Assembly: GCF_019891545.1 (NCBI RefSeq)
Contig: NZ_JAHDIU010000002.1
Coordinates: 310,001-374,000 of the forward strand
Direction: 5' to 3'
Length of the DNA stretch: 64,000 nt
Origin: Flavobacterium coralii
Lineage (GTDB): Bacteria; Bacteroidota; Bacteroidia; Flavobacteriales; Flavobacteriaceae
In this document: positions 1-8,431 of the stretch, piece after piece
Layout: every line of letters starts with the position of its first letter
Numbering within the stretch: position 1 is the first letter of the stretch
Made by a program: the position numbers and the translations under genes
The notes under the pieces: model-generated
Seen by the model: the letters and a program-made list of their open reading frames with translations, nothing else
Told to the model about the DNA's origin: nothing
The model's database searches: none

Positions 1-426
1 AACGGTAAGATTGTAGCATCTAAATCGTTTAAAAACGGCACTGTAAGGCTGCTTAACAATATGGTTAATGATATTGTGTGGCAGGAAATAGAAAAGTGGA
101 TTAAAACAGTTACAGAGCCTTATGATAATGTAACCCTTATAGGCTCGGGCGGAAATATAAACAAGCTGTTCAAGCTTTCAGGTAAAAAGCAGGAATTACC
201 GCTTTCCTATTTTTACATTAATTCGCAGTACCAGTTCCTGAACAGCCTTACTTATGAGCAGCGCATATCAGAACTTGGGCTTAACCCCGATCGTGCCGAT
301 GTAATCATATATGCTACACGCATTTATCTTAATGCCATGAAATGGAGTGGTGCACGTAACATTTACGTGCCTAAAATCGGGCTTTCGGATGGTATAGTTA
401 AAGCTATGTATTACGGAAAGATATAA
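1..426 (+). CDS. ppx: Exopolyphosphatase / Ppx-GppA family phosphatase, C-terminal part (5' end outside window)
   Basis: The reading frame is open from base 1 and gives 141 residues before the stop, so the start lies upstream of the window. The visible part is the second half of the actin-like ATPase fold of the Ppx/GppA family. It has a glycine-rich phosphate-binding loop (LIGSGGNINKL, near residue 45) and the family's C-terminal signature around LGLNPDRADVI followed by GLSDGIVKAM. These enzymes hydrolyse inorganic polyphosphate or pppGpp in the cytoplasm. Which of the two substrates is used cannot be read from this fragment. A hairpin terminator follows directly, so this is the last gene of its transcript. 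Confidence 0.85.
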   Translation, partial: NGKIVASKSFKNGTVRLLNNMVNDIVWQEIEKWIKTVTEPYDNVTLIGSGGNINKLFKLSGKKQELPLSYFYINSQYQFLNSLTYEQRISELGLNPDRADVIIYATRIYLNAMKWSGARNIYVPKIGLSDGIVKAMYYGKI

Positions 427-432
427 TAAATT

Positions 433-453
433 AAGAGCGGCATTGCCGCTCTT
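433..453. terminator. Bidirectional intrinsic terminator between convergent genes
   Basis: A perfect 9-base inverted repeat (AAGAGCGGC / GCCGCTCTT) with a 3-base loop is followed by TTTT on the plus strand and bordered by A-rich sequence on the other side. It lies between the convergent stops of the phosphatase gene and the leftward gene ending at 467. Confidence 0.8.
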
Positions 454-466
454 TTACTTTTACAAA

Positions 467-922
467 TTATCCTTTACGTTCTTTATACTTAGCAAGGAGG
501 CGCTTGTTAAACTCATCTTCCGCTTTTTTTAGCCGCAGTATTTTCACAGGCCCTATAATAGTTTTAAGGTCGGCTATAAGCTTCTGCCTTAATTTAAAAA
601 GTTCTTCATCTGCTGCTTCCAACTGATTTAAATAAGAAAGTGCTTCTTTGTCAGTCATGGAGTCAAGCCCGCCTTCATCAAGTTTGCGAACCAGTCCCCT
701 CATTTTCCTGTGGCGTAAATCAAACTCTTTTTCTTCGAAGGCATTATATACCGGCCAGAATTTAGCGGCTTCTTCGCTGGTAAGGTTCAATTCGGTGGTT
801 AAAAAAGAAACCTTCAGCGCTTTAATACGTTCCCTTTTTTCCTTGCCGCCCTGTGCAAAAATACTTAAAGAAAAAAGTAATAATATCGGCAGTAAATATT
901 TAGTTTTCATAATGTTATTCAT
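467..922 (-). CDS. Small secreted protein, periplasmic Spy/CpxP-like helical protein (third gene of ECF sigma operon)
   Basis: This 151-residue protein has an N-terminal signal peptide (MKTKYLLPILLLFSLSIFAQ; M5 at 910 is an equally good start) and a mature part that is almost all charged helix. It contains the phrase LTSEEAAKFWPVYNAF, seen in many small Bacteroidota proteins encoded beside ECF sigma factors. By analogy with Spy/CpxP-type helical periplasmic proteins it may sense or chaperone envelope proteins, but that is inference. It overlaps the anti-sigma-like gene by 8 bases, so the two are probably translationally coupled. The function is unknown. Confidence 0.75.
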   Translation of the reverse strand: MNNIMKTKYLLPILLLFSLSIFAQGGKEKRERIKALKVSFLTTELNLTSEEAAKFWPVYNAFEEKEFDLRHRKMRGLVRKLDEGGLDSMTDKEALSYLNQLEAADEELFKLRQKLIADLKTIIGPVKILRLKKAEDEFNKRLLAKYKERKG

Positions 923-1328
923 TTAAATAATATTCATAATTACCCTGTCCGGAAATATATTCTTCTATTGCATCATCGCTGATTACAACAGATTGCTCAA
1001 GGTCTTTTATATCATTTTCATCAAGGTTCTGATACAGGTCATAGTTACTGATGTTAGCCTGATATACCAGGTAATTTTCTATAGCCAGGTTATCCGGCTG
1101 TGCTTCCTGTACTCCCAATTTAAAGTATAAACCTGTACCAAAAGCAAGTAATAAAATGGCCGCCGCAGATGCATACCAGGTGGTGAACCTTCGGTACAGC
1201 GGTATGGTTTTAACTTCAGGTTCCGGTATCTGCTGCATTACCTTATTCGTTAAAGATTCAAAGTAGCCATCGGGTACTTTAAAACCTGTACGGATTTTGG
1301 GTTCATTATCAAGTTTAAAATCATTCAT
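915..1328 (-). CDS. Putative single-pass anti-sigma factor-like membrane protein
   Basis: A 137-residue protein with a short cytoplasmic N-terminus carrying FKVPDGYFESL, a motif common in small Bacteroidota membrane proteins encoded downstream of ECF sigma factors. One transmembrane helix lies at about residues 51-68, followed by an acidic periplasmic tail. It lies 30 bases after the sigma gene and before a secreted helical protein. The arrangement sigma factor, membrane protein, secreted protein suggests that it holds the sigma factor at the membrane. No classical zinc anti-sigma motif (HxxxCxxC) is present, so the role is inferred from position and topology. Confidence 0.65.
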   Translation of the reverse strand: MNDFKLDNEPKIRTGFKVPDGYFESLTNKVMQQIPEPEVKTIPLYRRFTTWYASAAAILLLAFGTGLYFKLGVQEAQPDNLAIENYLVYQANISNYDLYQNLDENDIKDLEQSVVISDDAIEEYISGQGNYEYYLNE

Positions 1329-1358
1329 GTCAGTAAGACTTATGTATTTTATAAAAGT

Positions 1359-1901
1359 TTAATTATTAACTATATATTCTTCAATTTTTTTTACGGCATG
1401 GTGATAAGATGCTTTTAAAGCACCAACTGATGTGCCCAATATCTCGGAAATCTCCTCATATTTAATGTCTTCAAAATATTTCATTTTAAAAACAAGCTGT
1501 TGTTTTTCCGGAAGTATTGCAATGGCCTGTTGCAGCTTTAATTGCAATGCATCACCTTCAAAATAATCATCAGCTTTCAGGTTCAGTATTGCCTTTTGCT
1601 GTGCTTCTTCGGTACTTAACCCCAGCTTTTTAGCACGCTGGCTTATGAATGTTATAGCTTCGTTAGTTGCAATCCTGTACATCCACGAAAAAAGTTTACT
1701 CTCGCCTTTAAAGTTCTCCAGGTTCCTGAAAATCTTTATAAAGGTATTCTGCAGCACATCATCCGCATCATCATGGTTAAGGACTATAGTACGGATATGG
1801 TTATACAGCGGCTTGCCGTATCTCGCTACGAGCTGCCTGAAAGCTGTTTCCCGTGTTTTTGGGTTTAGCAGTTCTGCAATAAAAACCTTTTCGTCATCCA
1901 A
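1359..1901 (-). CDS. RNA polymerase ECF-type sigma-70 factor
   Basis: This 180-residue protein has the two-domain ECF layout. Region 2 spans about residues 25-90, with DDADDVLQNTFIKIF (44-58) for core binding and FSWMYRIATNEA (71-82) for -10 recognition. Region 4 spans about 120-175 with the helix-turn-helix YEEISEILGTSVGALKASYH. It is the first gene of a leftward operon with an anti-sigma-like membrane protein and a secreted protein, so it probably answers an envelope signal. A stretch at 1929-1936 reads TAACTTTA on its strand, a weak -7-like element. The regulon cannot be told from this window. Confidence 0.93.
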   Translation of the reverse strand: MDDEKVFIAELLNPKTRETAFRQLVARYGKPLYNHIRTIVLNHDDADDVLQNTFIKIFRNLENFKGESKLFSWMYRIATNEAITFISQRAKKLGLSTEEAQQKAILNLKADDYFEGDALQLKLQQAIAILPEKQQLVFKMKYFEDIKYEEISEILGTSVGALKASYHHAVKKIEEYIVNN

Positions 1902-2059
1902 AGTTATCCGGTATTCAGCTTATAAGACTAAAGTTACGGCAAAAGGTTTAATAGCAGCACATTTAGTATTTATTTAAAAACGTTTAACAGGGCTTTACCA
2001 GTCATTCGCTTATGCTAAACTTAACTTTGTAGTATGTTAAACCTTAAAATCAATATGTT

Positions 2060-2377
2060 ATGAAAAATCAGTCAATGATAGATGCGTGCCTTACTTGTTT
2101 TGCAGCCTGTGAAGAATGCGCAACCGAGTGTATCAATATGGTTAATGAAGACCACCTGAAGTGTATAGCGCTTTGCAGGGATTGTGCGGATATATGCCTG
2201 CAGTGTGTTACTTTCGAAAAGAGGGATTCTGACTTCGCAAAGCAGGTAATGCAGCTTTGTGCGGATATATGTAACGCCTGTGCCGATGAATGTGAAAAAT
2301 TCGCAGACGACCACGACCACTGCCGCGAATGTGCAGAAGCCTGCAGGAAGTGTGCAGAGGAGTGTATGGCATATTAA
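2060..2377 (+). CDS. Four-helix-bundle copper-binding / copper-storage protein (Csp-like, DUF326)
   Basis: A 105-residue protein with 19 cysteines, mostly in CxxxC and CxxC spacing along predicted helices (C10-C24, C35-C49, C67-C78, C88-C102). This is the pattern of the bacterial copper-storage (Csp3) and DUF326 family, in which thiolates line the inside of a four-helix bundle and hold many Cu(I) ions. No signal peptide is visible, so it should be cytosolic. It stands alone, with no copper ATPase or CopZ beside it. A TAACTTTG box at 2022-2029 could be its -7 element. Family assignment is firm; copper storage in this organism is inferred. Confidence 0.85.
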   Translation: MKNQSMIDACLTCFAACEECATECINMVNEDHLKCIALCRDCADICLQCVTFEKRDSDFAKQVMQLCADICNACADECEKFADDHDHCRECAEACRKCAEECMAY

Positions 2378-2402
2378 CAGCAACTTAATAAACGGATACT
2401 TT

Positions 2403-2430
2403 TTGTATAGGGTTGTAAGTTGTATTTTTG
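2403..2430 (+). promoter_or_regulatory. Bacteroidota-type promoter for the tandem HAD genes
   Basis: TTG at 2403-2405, a 17-base spacer and TATTTTTG at 2423-2430 match the TTG/TAnnTTTG consensus of this phylum. The first HAD gene starts at 2447, 16 bases downstream. This also argues against the longer TTG start at 2420, which would lie inside the promoter. Confidence 0.6.
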
Positions 2431-2446
2431 CTGCTTAAACACAACT

Positions 2447-3106
2447 ATGATAAAGACCGTAATATTTGATATGGACGGGGTTATTGTTGATACAGAGCCC
2501 GTTCATCATTTTGCTTATCACAGGCATTTTGAGCAGCTTAAAATTGAAGTGACGCCCGAAATATATGCTACTTTTACAGGTAATTCTACCAAAAATGTTT
2601 ATCAGAAACTGAAAGATGCATTTTTTCTTATAGAGGATGTGGAAGCACTTGTGCAGGCAAAACGCAGTCTTTTTAACGATGCTTTTGATGAAAAGAAAGA
2701 CCTTGAGCTTTTAATGGGTGTGCACGACCTTATACAGGATTTATACAACAACGGCATTCTGCTGATATTAGCCTCTTCTGCTTCTAAAGTTACCATTGAG
2801 AGGGTTTTCAGGCGATTCGGGCTTCATAAATATTTCAGCCACATTGTCAGTGGCGAAGATTTCCCGAAATCGAAACCGCACCCCGCTATTTTTGAGAAGG
2901 CAGCCGAGCTTTCGGGTATGCAAAAAGAAGAGTGTATAGTGATAGAAGACAGCACTAACGGAATACAGGCAGCAAAAGCTGCCGGGTTGTATTGCATTGG
3001 TTACAGGAGCGAAAATTCTAAAATGCAGGATCTTGCATTAGCTGACATGATAATAACACGCTTTGATGAGCTTAACGCGGATAAAATTAAAAACCTGAAG
3101 GCATGA
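2447..3106 (+). CDS. HAD-superfamily phosphatase, beta-phosphoglucomutase-like (first of tandem pair)
   Basis: A 219-residue HAD hydrolase of subfamily IA. Motif I is FDMDG with D8 as nucleophile and D10 as acid/base, motif II is LASSASK, and motif IV is EDSTNGIQAAKAAG. A helical cap lies between motif I and motif II. Such enzymes remove or move phosphate on sugars and related metabolites; the substrate is unknown. The ATG at 2447 is chosen because an upstream TTG at 2420 overlaps a promoter. It overlaps the next gene by 4 bases (ATGA), and that gene encodes a clear paralogue, so the pair probably arose by tandem duplication. Confidence 0.88.
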   Translation: MIKTVIFDMDGVIVDTEPVHHFAYHRHFEQLKIEVTPEIYATFTGNSTKNVYQKLKDAFFLIEDVEALVQAKRSLFNDAFDEKKDLELLMGVHDLIQDLYNNGILLILASSASKVTIERVFRRFGLHKYFSHIVSGEDFPKSKPHPAIFEKAAELSGMQKEECIVIEDSTNGIQAAKAAGLYCIGYRSENSKMQDLALADMIITRFDELNADKIKNLKA

Positions 3107-3756
3107 AAAAGTGTGTAATTTTTGACATGGATGGCGTTGTAGTAAATACCGAGCCAATCGGTTACAGGGCGAACCAACAGATGTATAAAGCGTTAGGCAT
3201 TACTGTACCCGATGAGGTTTATGCCACTTTTATGGGCAATTCTGATAAGAATATCATACAAAAGCTTAAAGAATTATATAAGCTGGAGCATACCCACCAA
3301 GAATTGCTGGAGGAAAAATATAAATACTATTTTGATGCTTTTGATAACGTGGCAGACCTTGACCTGATGCCGGGTGTGCGTAACCTGATTGAAGATTTAC
3401 ATAATAACGACTTCAGGCTTATACTGGCTTCATCAGCGTCTAAACGAAAGATAGAGAAAGTATTCAGCAGGTTTGGGCTGCATCCTTATTTTGATGCTAA
3501 AATTAGCGGAGAAGATTTTGAATTCTCTAAACCGCACCCCGCTATTTTTATTGAAGCTGCCGAAAAATCGGGTTATGCGTTTAAGGAATGTATCGTTATA
3601 GAAGACAGCACCAATGGCATAAAAGCAGCTAAAGCAGCAGGCCTATACTGCATTGCCTATAATAGCGGTCACACGATTTTGCAGGACACAAGCGAAGCCG
3701 ATATGGTTATTACTGATTTCTCTGACATAAACAGCAGCTTTATAAGGAATCTTTAA
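3103..3756 (+). CDS. HAD-superfamily phosphatase, beta-phosphoglucomutase-like (second of tandem pair)
   Basis: A 217-residue paralogue of the preceding protein, with the same FDMDG motif (D8, D10), LASSASK motif II and EDSTNGIKAAKAAGLYCIAY motif IV. The two align along their whole length with long identical stretches around the motifs and diverge mainly in the cap region (about residues 20-80), the part that usually sets substrate choice. Translation is coupled to the upstream gene by an ATGA overlap. Its stop overlaps that of the convergent photolyase gene by 4 bases. Catalytic class is clear, substrate is not. Confidence 0.88.
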   Translation: MKKCVIFDMDGVVVNTEPIGYRANQQMYKALGITVPDEVYATFMGNSDKNIIQKLKELYKLEHTHQELLEEKYKYYFDAFDNVADLDLMPGVRNLIEDLHNNDFRLILASSASKRKIEKVFSRFGLHPYFDAKISGEDFEFSKPHPAIFIEAAEKSGYAFKECIVIEDSTNGIKAAKAAGLYCIAYNSGHTILQDTSEADMVITDFSDINSSFIRNL

Positions 3757-5036
3757 GCTACAGCCTCTTTATATACTTTAAGGGCGCGTTCACGGGCTTC
3801 TTTGTGCTCTACAATAGGCTTGTAGTCAATTTCCTGAAATTCAGGCACCCATTTTTTAACATACTTCAGGTCTTTGTCAAACTTTTTTATTTGTTCGGCA
3901 GGATTAAAAATCCTGAAGTAAGGTGCGGCATCTACACCGCTCCCTGCGGCCCACTGCCAGTTGCCCACATTACTGCTTTGCTCATAATCAAACAGTTTTT
4001 TAGCAAAGTAGGCTTCACCTCGTCGCCAGTCAATCAAAAGGTGTTTACACAAAAAGCTTGATACCACCAGCCTTACGCGGTTGTGCATGTAGCCGGTTTC
4101 ATTAAGCTCACGCATGCCTGCATCAACCATTGGGTAACCGGTTTTACCATCACACCAAGCTTTAAACTCGGCATCGTCGTTACGCCATTTAATATCATCA
4201 TACTTTGCCCTGAAGCTTTTGGTAACCGTTTCAGGATAATGCCACAAAATCTGCATGAAAAGTTCACGCCATATCAGTTCATTCAGGAAAGTTTCGTTTT
4301 TACTGTCGGAGGCTTTTTTTACAATTTCCCTTATGCTTACAGCTCCAAATCTGAGGTATGGGCTAAGCTTAGACGTACCTTTTATTGCAGGGAAGTTACG
4401 GGTATCCTCATAATTTTCTATAATATCTTTATCCACATCAAATGGAGCAGGCTTTAGCTCTGATTCTTTAAAACCGATGTCGCTGAGGCTAAGGAAAGGG
4501 TAGGAGTGAGTGGTAATTTCTGCCAGTTTGTCTTTAGGATGGTGCAGGCGTATGTTTATCTTTTTAAACTCCTGCTTCCACTTTTTCATGTAGGGTGTAT
4601 ATACTACATAAGGATCACCGTCATCCTTTACTACTTCATCTTTCTCAAAAATTACCTGGTCTTTAAATGTATGAAAGGCTACATCTTCTTTCTCAAGTAG
4701 CTCTTTTATATTTTCATCCCTTTTGCGTGCATAAGGCTCATAATCATGGTTGGTATAAACCGCTTTTATGTCATGCTCTTTTATCAGTTTCTTAAAAACA
4801 TTTTCGGGAGTGTCATAAAAAACGGCTAAAGAACGTTTGTGCTTGTGCATTTCGGTATTAATGTCCTGTATCAGTTTATATATAAAAGTAACCCTGTGGT
4901 CATCTTCAGGAAGCTCGCCGAGTATGTTCTTATCAAATATAAAAATGGGGAGTACAGATTCACCTGAAGTGAGTGCTTCATAAAGCCCTGTATTATCATC
5001 AATCCTTAAATCGCGCCTAAACCAGAATATATTCAT
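3753..5036 (-). CDS. phrB: Deoxyribodipyrimidine photo-lyase (cryptochrome/photolyase family)
   Basis: A 427-residue protein that starts with the photolyase Rossmann domain (FWFRRDLRIDDN) and continues into the helical FAD-binding domain. The diagnostic stretches ELIWRELFMQILWHYP and GNWQWAAGSGVDAAPYFRIF are present, and the latter is the class I photolyase FAD/lesion pocket. It uses blue light to split cyclobutane pyrimidine dimers. The length is slightly below the usual 450-470 residues, but no core motif is missing. It follows an SRPBCC protein with an 8-base gap, and the two are likely co-transcribed. Confidence 0.92.
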   Translation of the reverse strand: MNIFWFRRDLRIDDNTGLYEALTSGESVLPIFIFDKNILGELPEDDHRVTFIYKLIQDINTEMHKHKRSLAVFYDTPENVFKKLIKEHDIKAVYTNHDYEPYARKRDENIKELLEKEDVAFHTFKDQVIFEKDEVVKDDGDPYVVYTPYMKKWKQEFKKINIRLHHPKDKLAEITTHSYPFLSLSDIGFKESELKPAPFDVDKDIIENYEDTRNFPAIKGTSKLSPYLRFGAVSIREIVKKASDSKNETFLNELIWRELFMQILWHYPETVTKSFRAKYDDIKWRNDDAEFKAWCDGKTGYPMVDAGMRELNETGYMHNRVRLVVSSFLCKHLLIDWRRGEAYFAKKLFDYEQSSNVGNWQWAAGSGVDAAPYFRIFNPAEQIKKFDKDLKYVKKWVPEFQEIDYKPIVEHKEARERALKVYKEAVA

Positions 5037-5044
5037 ATTTGTTG

Positions 5045-5506
5045 TTACATTTTACCAAAAAGCTCTTCAAGCTTTTTCTCGCGGTATTTAAAAATTTCCT
5101 CAAGTTTGGGCTTTACCATTACAGGGTGCATAAGGTCGCCCAAAAAGCCCATAGGCAGCTTGTAGTGCACAATGTCTTCCATTTCTACACCACCGGGTAT
5201 TTCTTTAACAAAATGCTTGTGGTGCCAAAACTTATAAGGGCCGTAACGTTGTTCGTCCACAAAAAACTCCAGTTCCCTTACGTGAGTAATTTCTGTTACC
5301 CATTGTAATTTTATGCCCATAAGCGGCGTTACATTATAGTGAATAATCTGCCCCGCAAACATTTTGCGGTCATCGCCAGATATTGTGTTAAAACCCATAG
5401 AGTCGGGTGTTATAACGGCAAGGTTTTTAGGGTCAGAAATAAAATCCCAGGCCTCCTGTAAAGATATAGGGAGGTTTTGTTTGCGGTGCAGTGTGTACAG
5501 CTTCAT
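5045..5506 (-). CDS. SRPBCC (START-like) domain protein
   Basis: A 153-residue protein beginning MKLYTLHRKQNLPISLQEAWDFISDPKNL, the typical first strand and helix of the SRPBCC/START fold, a hydrophobic-ligand-binding cavity. No signal peptide is visible, so it is cytoplasmic. Ligand and role are unknown. It lies just upstream of the photolyase gene on the same strand, a pairing common in this phylum, which hints at a link to light or DNA-repair physiology. That link is inferred only from position. Confidence 0.8.
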   Translation of the reverse strand: MKLYTLHRKQNLPISLQEAWDFISDPKNLAVITPDSMGFNTISGDDRKMFAGQIIHYNVTPLMGIKLQWVTEITHVRELEFFVDEQRYGPYKFWHHKHFVKEIPGGVEMEDIVHYKLPMGFLGDLMHPVMVKPKLEEIFKYREKKLEELFGKM

Positions 5507-5654
5507 ATTTTTCTAATATTTTGTGAAGTTAGAAAACACACCATTATCTTAAAATTAAATTGTAAGTTTTTTTAATACATTTAACAATCGTGTAGCGGTA
5601 AATTCTTAATTTCGCACATTAACTTTGCAATACAAAAAATATAAATTTACTGAT

Positions 5655-6509
5655 ATGAAAAAAATACTAATTACAGGCGCTCTTTTACTGGCTTTAACGG
5701 CAGGAACAGCACAGGTTCGCACGCCTCAGGCCAGCCCGATGGCAAAAATTGAGCAGGTGGTGGGGCTTACAAATGTTAAAATTGAATATTCTCGCCCAAG
5801 CGCACGCGGCAGGGCTGTATATGGAGAGTTGGTACCTTTTGGCCGCCTTTGGAGAACCGGTGCAAATGCCAACACCATAATAACTTTTTCTGATGATGTG
5901 GTTATTGGTGGCAAACCACTTGCCGCAGGTAAATATGCACTTTTCACACAGCCTAAAGCAGATAGCTGGGATGTTATTTTTTATACTGACACGAATAACT
6001 GGGGCCTTCCTGAAAAGTGGGACGACAGCAAAGAAGCACTTCGTGTTAGCGTAAAGCCTGAGTTCTTAAACCGTAATGTTGAGACTTTGACAATAGGGAT
6101 GAACAACCTTGACAATAACTTCGGCTTCTTAGAAATAGCATGGGAAAAAACAATGGTTGCCGTTAAGGTAGAAGTACCTACACAGGAAACAGCCATGAAG
6201 AGCATACAAATGGCTATGGCAGGGCCTTCAGCCAGCGATTATTTTGCAGCTGCGCAGTACTACTACCAAAGCAACTCACAACTGGAGCAGGCATTGGCAT
6301 GGATGAACCAGGCGATAGAAAAGACACCTAAAGGACAGGATGTACCGTTTTACTATCTAAGGCAAAAAGCACTTATTCAGGCTAAAATGGGCGATAAGAA
6401 AGGTGCCATAGAAACTGCAAAGCAATCTTTAGCTGCTGCTGAAAAAGCCAACAACCAGGACTATGTTAAAATGAATAAAGATTCTATACAGGAGTGGAGT
6501 AGGAAATAA
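5655..6509 (+). CDS. Secreted DUF2911 domain protein with TPR-like C-terminus
   Basis: A 284-residue protein with a signal peptide (MKKILITGALLLALTAGTAQ) that fixes the start at 5655; a longer start at 5625 would bury the signal. Residues about 25-165 are a DUF2911 domain, recognisable from IEYSRPSARGRAVYG, WRTGANANT and LAAGKYALF. The remaining 120 residues are helical repeats resembling tetratricopeptide units (ALAWMNQAIEKTPKGQ). The fold is widespread in Bacteroidota periplasm and outer membrane; its function is not established. A TAACTTTG element at 5620-5627 may be the -7 box. A strong terminator follows. Confidence 0.85.
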   Translation: MKKILITGALLLALTAGTAQVRTPQASPMAKIEQVVGLTNVKIEYSRPSARGRAVYGELVPFGRLWRTGANANTIITFSDDVVIGGKPLAAGKYALFTQPKADSWDVIFYTDTNNWGLPEKWDDSKEALRVSVKPEFLNRNVETLTIGMNNLDNNFGFLEIAWEKTMVAVKVEVPTQETAMKSIQMAMAGPSASDYFAAAQYYYQSNSQLEQALAWMNQAIEKTPKGQDVPFYYLRQKALIQAKMGDKKGAIETAKQSLAAAEKANNQDYVKMNKDSIQEWSRK

Positions 6510-6527
6510 TCCCTGTACAAGCTAATA

Positions 6528-6562
6528 AAAAATAAGGCTGCCCAAAGGGCAGCCTTATTTTT
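6528..6562. terminator. Strong bidirectional terminator
   Basis: A 16-base perfect inverted repeat (arms 6528-6543 and 6547-6562) with the core GGCTGCCC AAA GGGCAGCC and A/T runs on both flanks. It separates the convergent DUF2911 and symporter genes and touches the symporter stop codon. Confidence 0.9.
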
Positions 6563-8271
6563 TATATCTCATTTTCTGTAAGTGGTGGCGGAGTGCTGTT
6601 GTTCATAAACATTTGTATGACAGATGACAGTACAATTGTAAGCACAGCCCCTATAATGTTGAGCCAAAGGAAACTAACCACATCAATGTAATAAATGTAA
6701 AAGATAGCACACTGGCTTATTACTGCACCCCAGAAGATTGCCTGTCCTTTTACATACTTTATGTAAAAAGCCACAAGAAAAATTCCTAATACCGTACCAT
6801 AGAAGATAGAGCCGATAATATTTACAAGCTGTATAAGATTTTCGAACAAGGTGCCAAGGCATGCAAAGAGTATGGCAATAACACCCCATATCAGCGTGAA
6901 TAGTTTAGTGGCATCTACAAAGTGCTTATCTGACTTTACTGAGGTAACATTTCGTTTATAAAGGTCTATTGCTGTTGTAGAGGCAAGCGCATTAAGCCCG
7001 GATGCAGAGGACGACATTGCAGCCGAGAATATCACCGCCAGTAATAAGCCAATAAGCCCTTTTGGCAAAAAGTTCAGGATAAAGTACAGGAAAACATAAT
7101 CTTTATCATTAGTTTCGGCGTTGTTATTTATTTTACTGATTAGTTGCTTGGCATCATCCCGAAGGTCTTTTTCCTGGCTGTTCAGTGCAATCAGCCTGTT
7201 ATGCAATTCTTTGTTGTCATAATCCTGGTGCAGTTGCCCTGCATACAGCATACTGATTTCTTTCTTCTCTTCCGCAACGCTTTTTAATTTGCCTTCAAGA
7301 TTTTTGTATTCATCTTTATAAGATGAGTTTTGTACTAACTCTACATTATTAGGGTTAAAATGCAATGGTGCCTCATGAAACTGGAAGAAAATAAATACCA
7401 TTACACCAATTAGCAGTATAAAGAATTGCATAGGTACCTTTAGTAGGCCGTTCATAATAAGCCCCATCTGGCTTTCTTTTACAGATTTACCGGAAAGGTA
7501 ACGCTGCACCTGGGATTGGTCGGTACCAAAATAAGAAAGTGCGAGGAAAAAGCCTCCTGCTATACCGCTCCATATTGTATAACGCTTTTCAGGGTCAAAA
7601 GAAAAATCAACAATATTCATTTTGTCGTTTGCCCCTGCAATATGCAGTAAATTGTTAAAGCTAAGCTCTTCGGGCAGATAGCTTAATATTATAAAAAAGG
7701 TAATGAACATACCCGTCATGATAACGAACATTTGTTGTTTGTGGGTAACATTTACCGCCCTTGTCCCACCCGAAACCGTATAGATAATTACTAACAGGCC
7801 TATCATAAAATTCATCAGGTTGAGGTTCCAGCCCAGTAGTGATGACATGATAATGGCAGGTGCGTATATGGTAAGCCCTGTACCAAGCCCACGTTGAATA
7901 AGGAACAGGAGCGATGCAAGCGTCCGGGTTTTTACATCAAAACGTTGCTCAAGGTATTCATAAGCTGTAAAAACCTTTAACCTGTGGTAGATGGGAATAA
8001 AGGTAATACAGATAACTACCATGGCTAATGGCAGCCCGAAGTAAAACTGTACAAACCCCATTCCGTCATGGTAAGCCTGCCCGGGTGTAGATAAAAATGT
8101 TATAGCGCTGGCCTGTGTTGCCATTACCGATAGACCAACTGTCCACCAGGGGGTGTTATTTCCGCCAAGGATAAATTCCTCTACGTTTTTACTGCCTCGG
8201 GTTTTAATAGCGCCATAGGCCACTATAAACAGCAGCGTTACGCAAAGGATAACCCAGTCGATTAACTGCAT
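6562..8271 (-). CDS. Sodium:solute symporter family protein (SSS/SGLT fold)
   Basis: A 569-residue inner-membrane protein with about 13 hydrophobic segments and the SSS-family opening (GGNNTPWWTVGLSVMATQASAITFLSTPGQAY). It should couple Na+ entry to uptake of an organic solute. A hydrophilic, helix-rich insertion of roughly 80 residues (about 305-385) sits between two membrane segments and is absent from textbook members. It ends the leftward train after a PIG-L deacetylase and a 34-codon membrane protein, with a 1-base gap to the latter. Context suggests import of an N-acylated sugar or its deacetylated product, but the substrate is not shown by the sequence. Confidence 0.88.
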   Translation of the reverse strand: MQLIDWVILCVTLLFIVAYGAIKTRGSKNVEEFILGGNNTPWWTVGLSVMATQASAITFLSTPGQAYHDGMGFVQFYFGLPLAMVVICITFIPIYHRLKVFTAYEYLEQRFDVKTRTLASLLFLIQRGLGTGLTIYAPAIIMSSLLGWNLNLMNFMIGLLVIIYTVSGGTRAVNVTHKQQMFVIMTGMFITFFIILSYLPEELSFNNLLHIAGANDKMNIVDFSFDPEKRYTIWSGIAGGFFLALSYFGTDQSQVQRYLSGKSVKESQMGLIMNGLLKVPMQFFILLIGVMVFIFFQFHEAPLHFNPNNVELVQNSSYKDEYKNLEGKLKSVAEEKKEISMLYAGQLHQDYDNKELHNRLIALNSQEKDLRDDAKQLISKINNNAETNDKDYVFLYFILNFLPKGLIGLLLAVIFSAAMSSSASGLNALASTTAIDLYKRNVTSVKSDKHFVDATKLFTLIWGVIAILFACLGTLFENLIQLVNIIGSIFYGTVLGIFLVAFYIKYVKGQAIFWGAVISQCAIFYIYYIDVVSFLWLNIIGAVLTIVLSSVIQMFMNNSTPPPLTENEI

Positions 8272-8272
8272 A

Positions 8273-8377
8273 TCAGGAATAAATTTGCATTAAAAAGTAA
8301 AATACTATTATATAAACCACATTAAGCAGCAGTACAAGCGTATAGCTTTTTTTCCATGAAGCAGGATTTTCTTTCAT
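8273..8377 (-). CDS. 34-residue single-pass membrane protein, probable small partner of the symporter
   Basis: Too short for most gene finders. The frame begins MKENPASWKKSYTLVLLLN and is mostly one transmembrane helix (about residues 12-30), with positive residues before it (inside-positive topology), ending at a TGA one base before the symporter start. Placement, orientation and the near-zero gap resemble other SSS transporters that have a tiny co-encoded membrane subunit (for example the DUF4212 and YhdT types). Its sequence matches neither closely. I read it as a real gene, with moderate confidence because short hydrophobic frames can occur by chance. Confidence 0.6.
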   Translation of the reverse strand: MKENPASWKKSYTLVLLLNVVYIIVFYFLMQIYS

Positions 8378-8431
8378 ACAAAATGTGTTTGTTTTATTGC
8401 TATAAGACTGTTGCAGCCCGTGTTTGTTACA

